Shown piece by piece: positions 11,026-21,710 of a stretch of 64,000 bases of DNA. The stretch spans positions 32,323,850-32,387,849 of the forward strand of contig CM047429.1 of NCBI GenBank assembly GCA_026168455.1, written 5' to 3'. Source of the DNA: Theocolax elegans (taxonomy: Eukaryota > Arthropoda > Insecta > Hymenoptera > Cerocephalidae). The position numbers were made by a program, and so were the translations under genes. Numbering within the stretch: position 1 is the stretch's first letter; the number at the start of each line of letters is the position of its first letter. The notes under the pieces were generated by a model. It did not search any database and was not told where the DNA came from. It worked only from the letters and a program-made list of their open reading frames with translations.

Positions 11026-11356
11026 GGAATGCTGGAATCATTCCAATCTTTCCCCAAGTCCTTTTATCATTTAAAGCCCATTCCTTGGAATACATTCGGA
11101 CGAAAAGGAGCGCTAGATTCGCTTTTTCCTCTACTCGAATTATTCAAACTTTCCTTTCTCCATAGAAAAATACTCAGATGATGTGGAATACTGGATTTAT
11201 TCCAACATCTATCCGATTTTTTCTAATATACATTTACCAAAGAGTTTATTGGACGAGGCCGAACGCTGGATTCGTTCGAACCTCTACCCAACCTCTGATT
11301 CCATTAAAAATATCCAGAAATCGTTCTAAGATGAGAAGAAACACTGGATTTGTTTC
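11026..11356 (+). repeat. Five covarying stem-loops in the Gypsy2 LTR
   Basis: A ~78-bp unit repeats with loops starting at 11032, 11113, 11191, 11266 and 11344. Loops are CTGGAAT, CTAGATT, CTGGATT, CTGGATT, CTGGATT. Stems change on both sides: GGAATG/CATTCC, AGGAGCG with CGCTTTT (including G-U pairs), GGAATA/TATTCC, CGAACG/CGTTCG, GAAACA/TGTTTC. The stems covary while the loop is kept. This implies selection on RNA (or cruciform DNA) structure. They lie downstream of the polyA signal, so they would be in the 5' leader of the genomic RNA. Confidence 0.75.
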
Positions 11357-11526
11357 CAATCTACCCCAGACGTTTCTACTTTATACATTTATTACAGTCC
11401 TGCTAAGTATAAATGTATTTTTATGTAAAGGATCAAAATAGGCCCGTTACAGCATATATTTTGAGTTATAAAGACATGAAAACTAGTCATATAAGTGGAA
11501 AACAGCAAAATATGTATTTTTTTGTT

Positions 11527-11635
11527 ATTAATAACTTTTTTCCTATCTAAGTAAAGCATCTAAAAATTTTTTTACATATTCTAGGTTTATAATAATTTTA
11601 AAATTTTTATCTGCTGATTTCAAATGGAATGCTCC
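11527..11635. mobile_element. Foldback MITE D, outer right arm
   Basis: This is the reverse complement of 7613..7740 with several differences, ending GGAATGCTCC, and is followed by ATTA (11636..11639). Bases 11452..11526 between the Gypsy2 LTR and this arm are unassigned. Confidence 0.7.
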
Positions 11636-11705
11636 ATTAATACCTGATAAACTGTATATAATTCAAAATAGATCGATTCATATTAATAAATTATTAATTA
11701 TAACA
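11636..11705 (-). mobile_element. Helitron-like element E1, right part
   Basis: It continues the sequence broken at 7612 and matches both flanks of the 17-kb inverted-duplication centre (ATAGATCGATTCATATTAAT). At 11705/11706 (ACA^TTC) this copy is uninterrupted where the central copies carry a CTAG Helitron end, so it is an empty-site reference. Confidence 0.6.
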
Positions 11706-12173
11706 TTCTAATTAGAATTTAAAATACCACATGTACTAGGATGACAAATATTAGAAGTTCAAATAGATATAACGATTTGTTTTTACAATTTTTGATATAT
11801 TGTTTATATATATATTCCCATTAAAAAATCTTACTGGTGATCTCAAATCAAATCCCAGGTAAGATCTCATACCAAAAACTCATTTCAGCAATTTTTCGTT
11901 CTTTACACGTTTTAAACCTTCTTCTGTCGATTGATAACTTTTTTTAAAGCATTAAAACTTTGAAAAACAAAGTTCGACTTTTCAAATATTTTCGAAAATT
12001 CAATGAAAAAAAACAGTTTCAGCCCGGATTTGAACCGGGACCTCGCTGACACTCTCGTACTCTATCACTTTCCCTCATTCTCTCTCTCTGTCTCCATCTC
12101 TCATTCTCTCTCTCTATTTATCATTCTTCCTCTCTGTCTTTACGTCTCATTCTTTCTCTCTCTCCCTTTCTCA

Positions 12174-12207
<34 letters not shown>

Positions 12208-12336
12208 AATTCTCTCTCTCTGTTTCTATCTCTTATTCTCTCTTTCTCTTTCGCCCTATCTTTCATTCTTTCATTCTCGCTCTCTATCTCTCATTCTCTC
12301 ATTCTCTCTCTCTATCTCTCTCTATCACACACGTGG
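11706..12336. repeat. Region P1 with TC microsatellite and tRNA T-arm
   Basis: P1 is the inverted paralogue of 45160..45928 (P2). From left to right there is unique AT-rich sequence, a perfect tRNA T-arm on the minus strand (CCCGG-TTCAAAT-CCGGG, 12023..12039), then a ~280-bp imperfect TC array that leads into LINE A2. Both paralogues share the junction TAGGATGACAAATATTAG. On the minus strand this ends CCTAG before a T, so P may itself end Helitron-style. Confidence 0.65.
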
Positions 12337-14800
12337 TTGGATCTCTTCCTTATCCGTGAACCAGTACCTGAGCATGAATATATTAAGACGTCGGCTCCTT
12401 TCGCAGCTGGACATGATGCCATTAGTATTATTCTTCGAATTAATAATGAGCAGTCTCAAGTGAAGGTATTTGGGAAACGAAATTTGGAGGGGATCAACCT
12501 TCATAATCTCGCAACTACATTCGAATCATACATAACCTCCTCTTCCTTATCGCAATCATTCACTCATCCTTGGCCTGACCAGTCTGCATTCATGGATATG
12601 TCTCCATATAATCATCAACCTAGTCCGCATTTACGTCAAGTTCATTCGTCTAATAATATTCATAGCACTATTTCATCTTCATTATCATTTATATGTAAAT
12701 CAATTTTATCCACTTTTGACTTGCTAGCACCTATAACTTTTCACTCTATCAAAACAAGCCACAAACCTTGGATTTCTCGGGAAATCAAAGAAAGTATTAA
12801 AGTCAGAAATGCAGCTTTTAATACATTTCGTGCTACAGGTTCTGTTGACGATTATACCGTGTACAGGGGTCTTAGAAATAAGGTCTCAAATACTGTTAAC
12901 TCATGTAAGTTCCATTTTCTGGCAAAGAAACTTAGTAGCACGAAAGACCCGAAGAAGTCGTGCAAGTGCCTAAAAAACATGGGCCTCAGCTCTAAGTCTA
13001 ATCCATCACCACTCAAATTATTCACACCTCAATAGCTAAATTATCACTATGCTCCAGTTTCAAATCATGTTCAACCCCTTTCCATACATTCATTCTCAAA
13101 TATAACATGCAATTCTTGTCCCACATCACCGTCATCTCCCTCTTTTCATTTCTCTGCCATAACCGCAAAAGAAGTTCAGCGTACAATTCGGGGAGCGTCC
13201 TCGAGGGCAGTGGGGATTGATGGCATATCCGTTGAAATGATTAAGTTATTAGAGCCTCAATTAATACTGCACCTTGTTGATCTCTTTAATAATATGCTCT
13301 CAGTTGGCTATTTTCCGGAGAGCTGGAAAAGAGTATCACTGTTCACATTGGCGAAGTCAAGCAGGGTAGAATCGTGCTCAGATACAAGACCGATTGCGAA
13401 GCTTTGCGAGCTCTCGAAAATCTTGGAGAGACTTATACATAATCTGAATATCTTGAGAAAAATCACATTCTTGTTGACAGACAGGCAGGTTTTCGCAGGG
13501 GGCACAGTACCCAGACAGCCCTCCTGGGTGTCCTAGATGACGTTAGGAGAGCCATTGATGCTAGGAAGATCACGATTCTCGTCCTGTTTGACTTCTCTAA
13601 GGCATTCGATACTGTGCCTCATGGTAAACTCATGCAAAAATTGTGTGAGATTGGTTGCTCGGACAACGCATTAAATTGGTTTTGTCGGTATCTTGTAGGT
13701 CGCATGCATGCAGTGGAGAGTGAGACGGGCGTGTTATCGGACTGGCTCGAGATAAATGCGGGGGTGCCTCAGGGCAGTGTTCTTGGCCCAATACTCTTTT
13801 CCATCTATATTAATGATCTACCTAAAGTTCTTTCACACAGCGATTGTATGCTGTTTGCCGATGACGCCCAGGTCTACCATTCGTTTTTTCCGTCAGAATT
13901 GGAAGCAGGGGTACAACGTATCACACAAGATGCCAATGCGGTAGCCCTATGGGCTCACACGAACGGATTAAAGCTAAATGTAAAAAAAACGAAGGTTATG
14001 ATTCTGGGTAGTCAGGCCTTTTTATCGCGTATGGACTTAAACACTGCCCCGAAGGTAGGATTGGGAGCGGATCTCTTAAATTATGAATGTGAGGTTAAAT
14101 CGCTTGGGGTCATGATCTCTCTCTCTCTTGATTGGTCAAAACAGGTGTTAACTATCTCGAGTCGCGTACATGGGGTTTTGCACTCATTGCGATATTATAA
14201 AAAGACGTTGTCTCGAGGTCTTAGGAAAAGTCTGGTTGAAGCACTAGTTTTTCCGCATCTTGACTATGCGTGTGCGGTATTTAATGCTGTTGATCAGACC
14301 AGAAATCTGAAGCTTCAAAGGCTACTGAATGCTTCTGTCCGATTCGTGTGGGGGGACATAGCAAGGAGGGAACATGTAACTCCTTATAGGTTAAGTCTCA
14401 GGTGGTTGTCAGTTGAGTCCAGACGTTCATACCTCATTGGTTCACTTGCATACGGCATCATTGCTCATAATTCACCTATTTACCTGGGTAATCATTTTAT
14501 AAAATTAAATACGCTTCATCATAACCCTCGCACCTCTTCTCGTCATCCATCAAATCGCTACATTATCTTCCCCCTCGTACTGAGGCTTTGAATAAGTCAT
14601 TTGTCATCACTGCATCTAAAATTATTAACGAACTTTCTACATTTTCATTCGACACTTCATCCATCAGCCATTTCAAAAATACACTATTTAATCATCTGTT
14701 TGGACTTGACAAAACTGCCTGGGAAAATAGAGTGCTAAATGAGGGCTTAACACCTCCTCAGATCCCTCACCTCGATGTAGACTATAACTTGTCAATGTAA
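12337..14800 (+). pseudogene. LINE A2 ORF2 (endonuclease end and reverse transcriptase), broken
   Basis: Fragments: 12337..13035 endonuclease end and linker (AAGHDAISIILRI), 13210..13536 start of RT (MGIDGISVEMIK, DTRPIAKLCELSK), 13587..14591 RT palm and thumb, 14588..14800 C-terminus. The RT motifs are present: FDFSKAFD at 13587, GVPQGSVLGP near 13765 and catalytic FADD at 13853. Stops and at least three frameshifts separate the pieces, so the copy is dead. It has no RNase H domain, as in CR1/L2/Jockey-type elements. It is 60-70% similar by eye to A4. Confidence 0.85.
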
Positions 14801-15122
14801 TTCTGCGTATATATATATATAGGTTAATTTTCGACGCATGATGTGCAATAATTATTTATGTACGTGTACTATTTATTTATTATTTTGTAATTGCTTCAGA
14901 GCGAATGCGCAATACATGCCATATTTAGCTTTAATGTAAAATTTTGTTATATAATTTGTTATTATTATTATTATTGTTTTATTTTTATACGTTTTATCGT
15001 TTTTATATTTTTATATTTTTTATATTTTTTATATTATTTATATATCAGACTGTATTTTATTTTAAGTGCCTACGGGGTCTCAACCCCAAGGCCAAATAAA
15101 CTTTATCAATCAAACAATCAAT
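12337..15122 (+). mobile_element. LINE copy A2 (family A), 5'-truncated
   Basis: It starts mid-endonuclease (TGGTTGGATCTC, WLDLF) directly after TC repeats and runs through RT to a 3' UTR. The end has hairpin GGGGTCTCAACCCC inside GCCT/AGGC, then CCAAATAAA and a CAATCAAACAATCAATC tail ending in TC repeats at 15123. About 2.8 kb is present of what A4 suggests is a longer unit. Confidence 0.85.
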
Positions 15123-15467
<345 letters not shown>

Positions 15468-18367
15468 CTATCCGAAGTTCAATGAGATGTTCGCGTTCCA
15501 TCTAGCAGTTCTAGTAATTTTGTTGTTTTTTCACATGTGCCTTCTAAGGAATGTGCCAAAGTTTCTGCAGTAAATGTAGCCCATATCAATGTTAACTCTC
15601 TGCTAGATCATCATCCTGAAGTTCAATCATTAATATTGTCGAAGGATCTAGACATTCTTGCATTAACTGAATCTTGGTTAACTCCAAAACGGGCAAATTC
15701 CATTTATAATGTTGAAAATTACACATTGGTGCGTAATGATCGTAGATTGGCTTCTATAACTGGTAAAAGAGAGTACATGCAGGGAGGTGGAGTAGCATGT
15801 TATCTAAAAAATAGATTGGAAACATTAATGAAACGGAGTACATAATTTTGGACTTACTTGCTGGCAATACTAAGATTCTCCTATCAGTCATATATCGTAG
15901 ACCTAAAGGTCAAGTCTTGACTACGTTTTTTACTATATTGCAAGAGTATATTCCTCTTTATAGCAATATCATTCTAACTGGAGATCTGAATTCGGATCTA
16001 TAGTCTAATGATTACTATGGCTCTCATTTGATCGATTTAATAAATTAACATTTTCTTTATCTTGTCCCGTATGAAGCTACTCATCACTGAGAAAATAGCG
16101 ACACATGGTTAGATGTATTTATTACTCGGAGGCAAAAGTTTTATCCTCTCTTAGAAAAGAGACTCTTAAAGTCTTATCTATCTATGATAGATTATATTAT
16201 GATTAATTATAAATTACCAGTACTTAAGAAAAATTTGATGCTACATACTTTTCGTGATTTTAAAATATTTCTGCCCTCAGTATTATGCGCAGATTTGATT
16301 GGTCATTTTACTACCTTGAGAGAAAATCTAGGCGAATCGTTTAATGTGGACTCATTGTTTGATTGCTTACGTGCAGCTCTTCTAATAACTCTAGATAAAC
16401 ATGCTCCATTCGTCTCGCATTTAATCCACTCGCGATCAGCACCTTGAATTACTAATGATTTAAAGGTTAGATGCCATAAACGGGATTCTATCTATAAGTT
16501 GGCTAGGTTATTAAATGAATATAAGGAAATGCGTAAAGTGTTAAAGCGTGAAATAAAAGAGGCTCGTCATTTATATTGTTTACAAAGATTAACTAATGTT
16601 TCTGATCACTCTCATTGCTGGCGATTCTTGCGTAGGTTAGGTATTGTTGGCGATACAATGGTTTCTCCTCTCAAGTTTTTCTCTATCCACGAACTATCTC
16701 ACCACTTCATGTCCGTAACAAATCGGCATCTATGCTGCAATATTGATCAGTTAAGGGAGATCTTGGCCTTGGATTCTATGCTTGATTATCCCTGTTTTGA
16801 GTTTCAAATGGTTACTCATGAATAAGTTGGTAAAGCTCTTTTTGCTTGTCTTCCTAAGGCGAAAAATCGCAGTTCTGATGGTTTGTCATTGATGTATTTT
16901 AAGGATGTTTTTTCATCTATTATATCTCTCCTTACAGAATTATTTAATCTATCGCTGAACACAGTTATGTACCCTACCTTATGGAAAAGAGCCGTAATAA
17001 CTCCCCTTAGTAAGGTTTCCAAGCCTCTCACGCCTTCCGATACAAGACCGATTGCCAACCTTGCTCACTTTGCCAAGGTCTTTGATCATTTGGTGACTCA
17101 ACAAATAACGAACCATTTGGAGAGTAATAACATGTTGTCATCCCTCCAATCTGGTTTTCGCAGACACTTTAGTACTCAAACAGCATTAATCAAGATAACA
17201 GATGATATAAGATTGGCCATTGAGAGAGGCATGGTCACGTTTTTGTTATTGTTCGATTTTAAAAAGGCATTCGACACTATTAACCATACCATACTCTTAA
17301 GAACGCTCAAAAGACTCAATTTTAGAAATAGTACTATTGAGTAGTTTTTCTCGTATCTGTCTGGACGTCCACAGGCTATTATTGGTGATGATGGGCTCCC
17401 ATCCGAATTTATTCCTTCTTCGTCGGGAGTCCCCCAGGACTCAACGCCAGGCCCCATCATTTTTCTCATATTTATTAATTCAATACTCAACCAATTGTTG
17501 TACTCGACGGGTATGTTATTCGCTGATGATTTGCAGCTGTATATAAATTGTAGCCCGCGTGATTATAACACTGCTTTGAATAAACTCTCCGCTGATGGAT
17601 CGAGGGTACTTTGTTGGGCAAATGAGCATGGATTGGAAATAAATTTCAATAAAACTAAAGCTCTTCTTATAGGTTCAGTTCAGCAATTGAGATTCATAAA
17701 CAAGGAACTATTGGATCGCATTACCATCGATGGTCAAGTGATTGAATTGGTTAGTTCTGTGAGAAACCTTGGGATTGTTATCACTCAGACTCTTCAATGG
17801 AATACCCATATTGCTGGATTGGTTTCAAGGGTTCATTGTACTCTCCATAAGCTACGGAACCGTGGAAACATTTTGTCAACGCCCATGAAGAAAAAACTGG
17901 TTAATGCCTTGCTATTACCTCTTTTTGACTACGCTTGCATTGTCTATTGTGATTTGCCTGACTATTTAAACACGAAGCTTCAATGCCTGATGAACGTGTG
18001 CGTTCGTTTTATTTTTAGGCTCAGGAAAGATGCTCGACTGGATGTTTTTTATAACAAATTAAAATGGCTATCAGTTGCAAAACGTCGCCAATATTTTATA
18101 GGGGTTCTCACGTATCAGGTATTAACTTCGTCAAAACCGGAATATTTACACGATTTACTCCCGGCACCAAATAGTGAATTACGTCGTTCCGAGCGTAATA
18201 AGACTTCTTCTTTTGCACGCCCAGTAGTATCCACCACAACTTATAAGAAATCATTTACTATTCAAGCTATGGATTTATGGGACGCTTTACCTTCGGAATT
18301 AAAACTTAGCATCAGTGTTACTTTATTTAAAAGCCGATTGTTTGACTATTTGCAGTCTACAGTTTGA
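15468..18367 (+). pseudogene. LINE B2 ORF2 (endonuclease and reverse transcriptase), broken
   Basis: Endonuclease pieces at 15537..15845 (VAHINVNSLLDHHPE, LTESWL) and to about 16450. RT spans 16499..18367, with DTRPIANLAHFAK, FDFKKAFD near 17255 and catalytic FADD at 17518. Stops include a TGA at 15483, a TAA after 15842 and a TAG at 17342. Motif B reads PQDSTPGP where PQGS is usual. The C-terminus (MDLWDALPSELKLS) matches B1. The copy is dead. Confidence 0.85.
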
Positions 18368-18483
18368 TAAGTAAAGATAATAATCTGTAAATTTTAAATA
18401 TTTTTTAATATATTGCGCACTTATACATGCGTTATTGGGTTTGCGCTTCTTGTATTAGTTTTTATATTAGTTTAAATATTAAT

Positions 18484-18612
18484 AGTATATTACGGTACAA
18501 GTGACGAAAGTTGAAGTTCCGCCACGGTGTGAAGTTGGCGCCCGAGGTGAAGTCGAGGGTGACATATCACGCAGTGGCGGGCCTTCAACATTCGTCCCGT
18601 GTACCGTATACT
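18484..18612. mobile_element. Short TIR element X1 inside B2 3' UTR
   Basis: The ends are inverted: AGTATATTACGGTACA at the left and TGTACCGTATACT at the right, with partial pairing further in (GAAAGTTGAAG / CTTCAACATTC). It is about 129 bp and GC-richer than its surroundings. Class not identified. Confidence 0.5.
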
Positions 18613-18614
18613 AT

Positions 18615-19459
18615 TTTTCTTGATGCCCGGTCGAAAGAACGTTTTTAGTTTGGACCAATAATGATAAGTACATAAAAATTGTGCTAAGCTTCTCGCACAT
18701 TATCCCGACTTTAAAATATCCTAATCTCGATTTGAACGATGGTTTCGAGTGATTGGTTTCGAGTGATTGGTTTCCACCACGACCAGCAACACTCGTTTCG
18801 CTCGTGCCGCAAATGTCGCGGCGGGCATCGAAAATATCACGAGCATTATTTTAAATGTTAAAGTATAATATAAAAAAGAACAAGTATAAGACTGTCAAAG
18901 TGACTTGTTATTCTGTGTGTAGTTTTAATAAAAATCATGATCATTTTTTTGAATTTTTAAATGATAATATAAATTACATTGAAAGTTTATAGAAATGAAG
19001 ATTCTATCATTGGTACATATCGCTCTTGCATTTTTAATTACAAATTAAAAGAATATTTAGATATAAATGATAGGAACTAATAAATCTCAATAATAAATCT
19101 CAATCGGTAATTTGCTCGCATGGTAAATTTTCACTTTGACGTACAGTATAGACGTTTTTTTATAAATTGTCATTAGTATTTTTTGAGTGCGTAAACTTGC
19201 ATTTATATATATTTAATACTTATCTTCAGATTCATGAGATTAGGATAGGTTAAGTTTATTGAATAATATTTTATTTTTTTCGAAAATTGAGGGTTATTAC
19301 ATTCGAATGAGATGTTATGTGCACTAAAAGTGTGTGCAGTTGCTTAGTTACCAGCTAATAGCACGCGTAGCGAAAGAAATACCAGTGGCTAAATGTCGTT
19401 CTTTCGCCATCGAAAACAGTGGCGAAACTACGTACTTTCGACCAGGGCATCAAGAAAAT
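18615..19459. mobile_element. TIR element X2 inside B2 3' UTR
   Basis: Terminal inverted repeats TTCTTGATGCCCGGTCGAAAG and CTTTCGACCAGGGCATCAAGAA bracket ~845 bp with no ORF. A 17-bp tandem duplication (GTTTCGAGTGATTG) lies near 18745. Left of it sits X1. I could not settle whether X1 and X2 are one element or two. Confidence 0.55.
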
Positions 19460-19570
19460 ATTAGTTTACTGCTACTATCATTCATGTAAATAAAAGCTGT
19501 ATTTTAGTGCTTTTGCCTTATGGTTGAATCTCAACCTAGGCATAATAAACACTTTATCAATCAATCAATC

Positions 19571-19670
19571 TCCCTCTCACACTTTATCTCTCATTCTCTG
19601 ACTCATTCTCTCTCATTCTCTCTCTATCTCTCCCTCTCACTGTCTCTCTTGCTCTGTCTCATTCACTCTT
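19571..19670. repeat. TC microsatellite joined to repeat R
   Basis: Imperfect TC array after B2's CAAT tail. Its last ~60 bp (including CTGTCTCTCTTGCTCTG) also flank the other R copies, so this microsatellite appears to belong to the R repeat. Confidence 0.8.
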
Positions 19671-19892
19671 ACGCCAAGATGATGTTTGTCGGACGGACGG
19701 ACGGATATTATAATTTATCGTTTTTTTTTAATATCACTTAATAATTATAATAATAATTTGTTTGTGAGTAATATGAAGCATTAACTTATGTAACACATAT
19801 TTATAATGAAATACATATATTTTTTTAGTATTTTTCGCAAGAATTGGGGAGTTTTTACAAAATCGCTCAAAAAGATAACTTTAATATAATGT
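19671..19892 (+). repeat. Dispersed repeat R, copy R1
   Basis: A 222-bp AT-rich repeat starting ACGCCAAGATGATG, with a CGGACGGACGGACG tetranucleotide run, ending CTTTAATATAATGT. Copies occur at 30787 (inverted), 32855 and, truncated, 33071. Each starts at TC/GA microsatellite. No coding sequence. Confidence 0.8.
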
Positions 19893-19953
19893 TGATTTAT
19901 ATTAATAATTAACGGGGCGTTCTCCCGGTCGCGTGGTATATACGCGGCAAGCA

Positions 19954-20042
19954 GGGTTACCATTTAGGGTTTTTCTGTCCTCTATTATCTAATGTAAATG
20001 AGGTCATACTGTGTGAGTGCAAAAAAGAAAAAGCACCTCTTT
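19954..20042 (+). repeat. Dispersed ~90-bp repeat, copy 2
   Basis: Second copy of the repeat at 581..670, with about 10 differences by eye. Confidence 0.7.
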
Positions 20043-20815
20043 ATGAGCAAGCAGGGGCTGCCCCCGCACTCGCCCCGCGCAGTACCAAATCGGTTTCGGT
20101 AGCACCGGTGTGCTACCGAACAAACATACATACACACGCACTCTGCATACTCTTAAATATACCGACTGACGTCGGGTACTTACCGGGCTGGCTTGTCCAT
20201 TGGCCCTGGTGTGAGTCGGCTCCCCGACGTCTGCTGGCCGGTGGAGTCAGCCCGGTTTTCCGTCGTCCTCGACGGTGGTCTGCAGGCGCGGCCTGATGCC
20301 GCGACGATTCGCCTACCTCGGGGAATACTCGTCCCGAGGTATATGGTCCTTCGCACTGCAGTTACACAATAATCACTACACTCACATACGGCTTCCCGGT
20401 GCACGGACGAACCGGTCCGGTACTTCCCGTAGCGCGCGTGACGATGTGTAAAAGGGTTGCTGTCGCGGTCAAGACCGGCAGCGTACTGAGCTTTTCAGGA
20501 ATTGTCGTATTCCCGAAAAGTACCTAACACACACACACACAAGAACAATTGAATATACGGATGCTCGCATACATCCTCGTTCGTCGATATAAACACGCGC
20601 GTTTCGTAGCCTTGAAGAGGCAACGCACGAAACAATAACAACGTGCGAGATTTTAAGATACATTATTTTATATACATACGAAATAATATAATACATTAAG
20701 TATTATTTATTTCATTGCAACAACGTCTCGTCGCACGTTATACTTAGTTTGGTAAATTGGGACAAATTGGGCCGAACCGGAGCCTTATATTCCCCAGTAC
20801 TCACCTCGTTACAAT
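20043..20815. other. GC-richer unassigned segment, possibly an LTR remnant
   Basis: Base composition is clearly less AT-rich than the neighbours, and no convincing protein is encoded. The right border reads CACCTCGTTACA before AT-rich sequence, like an LTR terminus of the window's gypsy elements (GTTACA or TGTAAC). No matching opposite end was found, so this is only a suggestion. Confidence 0.25.
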
Positions 20816-20881
20816 ATATATATACTAATTTATGTATTTCGGAATATTTGTATTATTTACAGAAATTCTTAAGGTACTTCA

Positions 20882-21120
20882 GGATACTTACACTAAATAC
20901 GGGATTTTTTTGGGGAATTTTTTCTGAGATTTTTCCGGAATTTCGGGATATTTCCATTAAAAACTAGATTTTTTGTAATTCTAGGATATTTGCACTAATA
21001 CGGAATTTTTCGAGAAATCTGGGATAATTGCACTTATTATGGGATTTTCGGGAATTACGTGATATTCGCATTAATTACGGAATTTTCCGGGAATTACAGG
21101 AATTCTTAAGGTAATTCGGG
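20882..21120. repeat. ~38-bp degenerate minisatellite
   Basis: Units of the form GGGATATTTGCACTAAT...ACGGAATTTTCGGG recur. Unit starts at 20983, 21021 and 21059 are 38 bp apart, with longer intervals at the ends. The copies are strongly diverged. Confidence 0.55.
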
Positions 21121-21344
21121 ATATAAAAAATAAATTTTAAATAAAGCCTATTTATAATATTAGATAATTAAGAAATGTTTTGAATTGTATAAAAATTATG
21201 AACTGTTATTATTGATTATCTGTTTTTCAATTTTAACCCAGGCTTTTCCCTTTAAGGTATTCCAGGAATTTTACTTTTCTACGGACGTTGTTATTTATCA
21301 CCTGATATTTCAATTGATCTATACATGAAAATTAAAAAAAGGGC
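21121..21344. other. AT-rich sequence, no gene seen
   Basis: Lies between the minisatellite and the Helitron-like 3' end. It may be the body of that Helitron, but no 5' end was recognised. Confidence 0.3.
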
Positions 21345-21380
21345 AGTTGGCGAGCGTAGCGAGCAGGAGGTTCCCCCTAG
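21345..21380 (+). mobile_element. Helitron-like 3' terminus
   Basis: GGCGAGCGTAGCGAGCAGG, then TTCCCCCTAG followed by T. The GCGAGC words plus terminal CTAG before T match the other ends at 7335 (complement), 54870 and 55277 (complement). The 5' end is not identified. It sits 72 bp upstream of the reductase exon. Confidence 0.5.
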
Positions 21381-21452
21381 TATTTTATTATTTTCATAAA
21401 GAAAAAAATTTTCAAATTATTCCTAAAAATAATTTACAATATATTATTTTAG

Positions 21453-21710
21453 TATGGTGCGTTTGCAGAAACGTATATCTGATGGTCTTGAAGTACTACA
21501 ATACTTTACAACACGAGAATGGATTTTTCATAACACAAATTTACTTGTTTTATGGGATGATATGTCAGAAAGAGATAAATTAATTTTTCCAGTGGATTTC
21601 TTAAATGTAAATGAGATGGATTATATAAAAAATATAATTCTAGGGGCTAGACAGTATTGTATGAAAGAACAACTATCTACTCTACCAAAATCACGTAGAC
21701 ATTTGAAAGT
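21453..21710 (+). CDS. Fatty acyl-CoA reductase, internal C-terminal exon
   Basis: The frame from the ATG at 21454 encodes RLQKRISDGLEVLQYFTTRE and continues FHNTNLLVLWDDMSERDKL to GARQYCMKEQLSTLPKSRRH. This is the C-terminal (male-sterility/Sterile type) domain of insect fatty acyl-CoA reductases, which reduce fatty acyl-CoA to alcohol with NADPH for wax, pheromone and lipid synthesis. The exon is bounded by TATTATTTTAG and GTAAGTATT. One leading and two trailing bases imply phase-2 introns on both sides. The catalytic NAD-binding part is not in the window. It may be a living gene with large introns or a lone pseudo-exon. No stop or frameshift occurs within it. Confidence 0.85.

Larger units (their letters stand above)
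8650..11451 (+). mobile_element. Gypsy2: 3' part of a Ty3/gypsy element
   Basis: The element has an integrase core, small downstream frames, two polypurine tracts (about 10179 and 10251) and a complete 3' LTR (10264..11451). Everything upstream of the integrase core is absent: gag, protease, RT, RNase H and the 5' LTR. It lies inside the right arm of foldback MITE D. I could not identify a target duplication, so it may be a 5'-deleted copy. Confidence 0.75.
10264..11451 (+). mobile_element. Gypsy2 3' LTR (1188 bp)
   Basis: It starts TGTGACGGGC right after a polypurine tract (AAAGGGGGGTGA) and ends GCCCGTTACA, so the termini are inverted repeats. A TATA box (TATAAAA, 10853) and an AATAAA (10940) lie 87 bp apart and suggest U3/R/U5 borders near 10880 and 10960. 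U3 holds a tRNA-like segment (10317..10390). U5 holds five stem-loops (11026..11356). U5 would be about 490 bp, long for this class. Confidence 0.8.

Noticed and set aside
11178..11441. 87-residue frame in the Gypsy2 LTR
   Set aside because: It spans the structured repeat region of the LTR; periodic hairpins explain the open frame better than coding.
12023..12039. tRNA gene at the P1 T-arm
   Set aside because: Only the T-arm is present. Upstream sequence is microsatellite, with no A box, D-arm or anticodon arm.
20180..20404. Arg-rich coding frame in the GC-rich segment
   Set aside because: Overlapping frames on both strands, no recognisable domain, composition explained by GC content.
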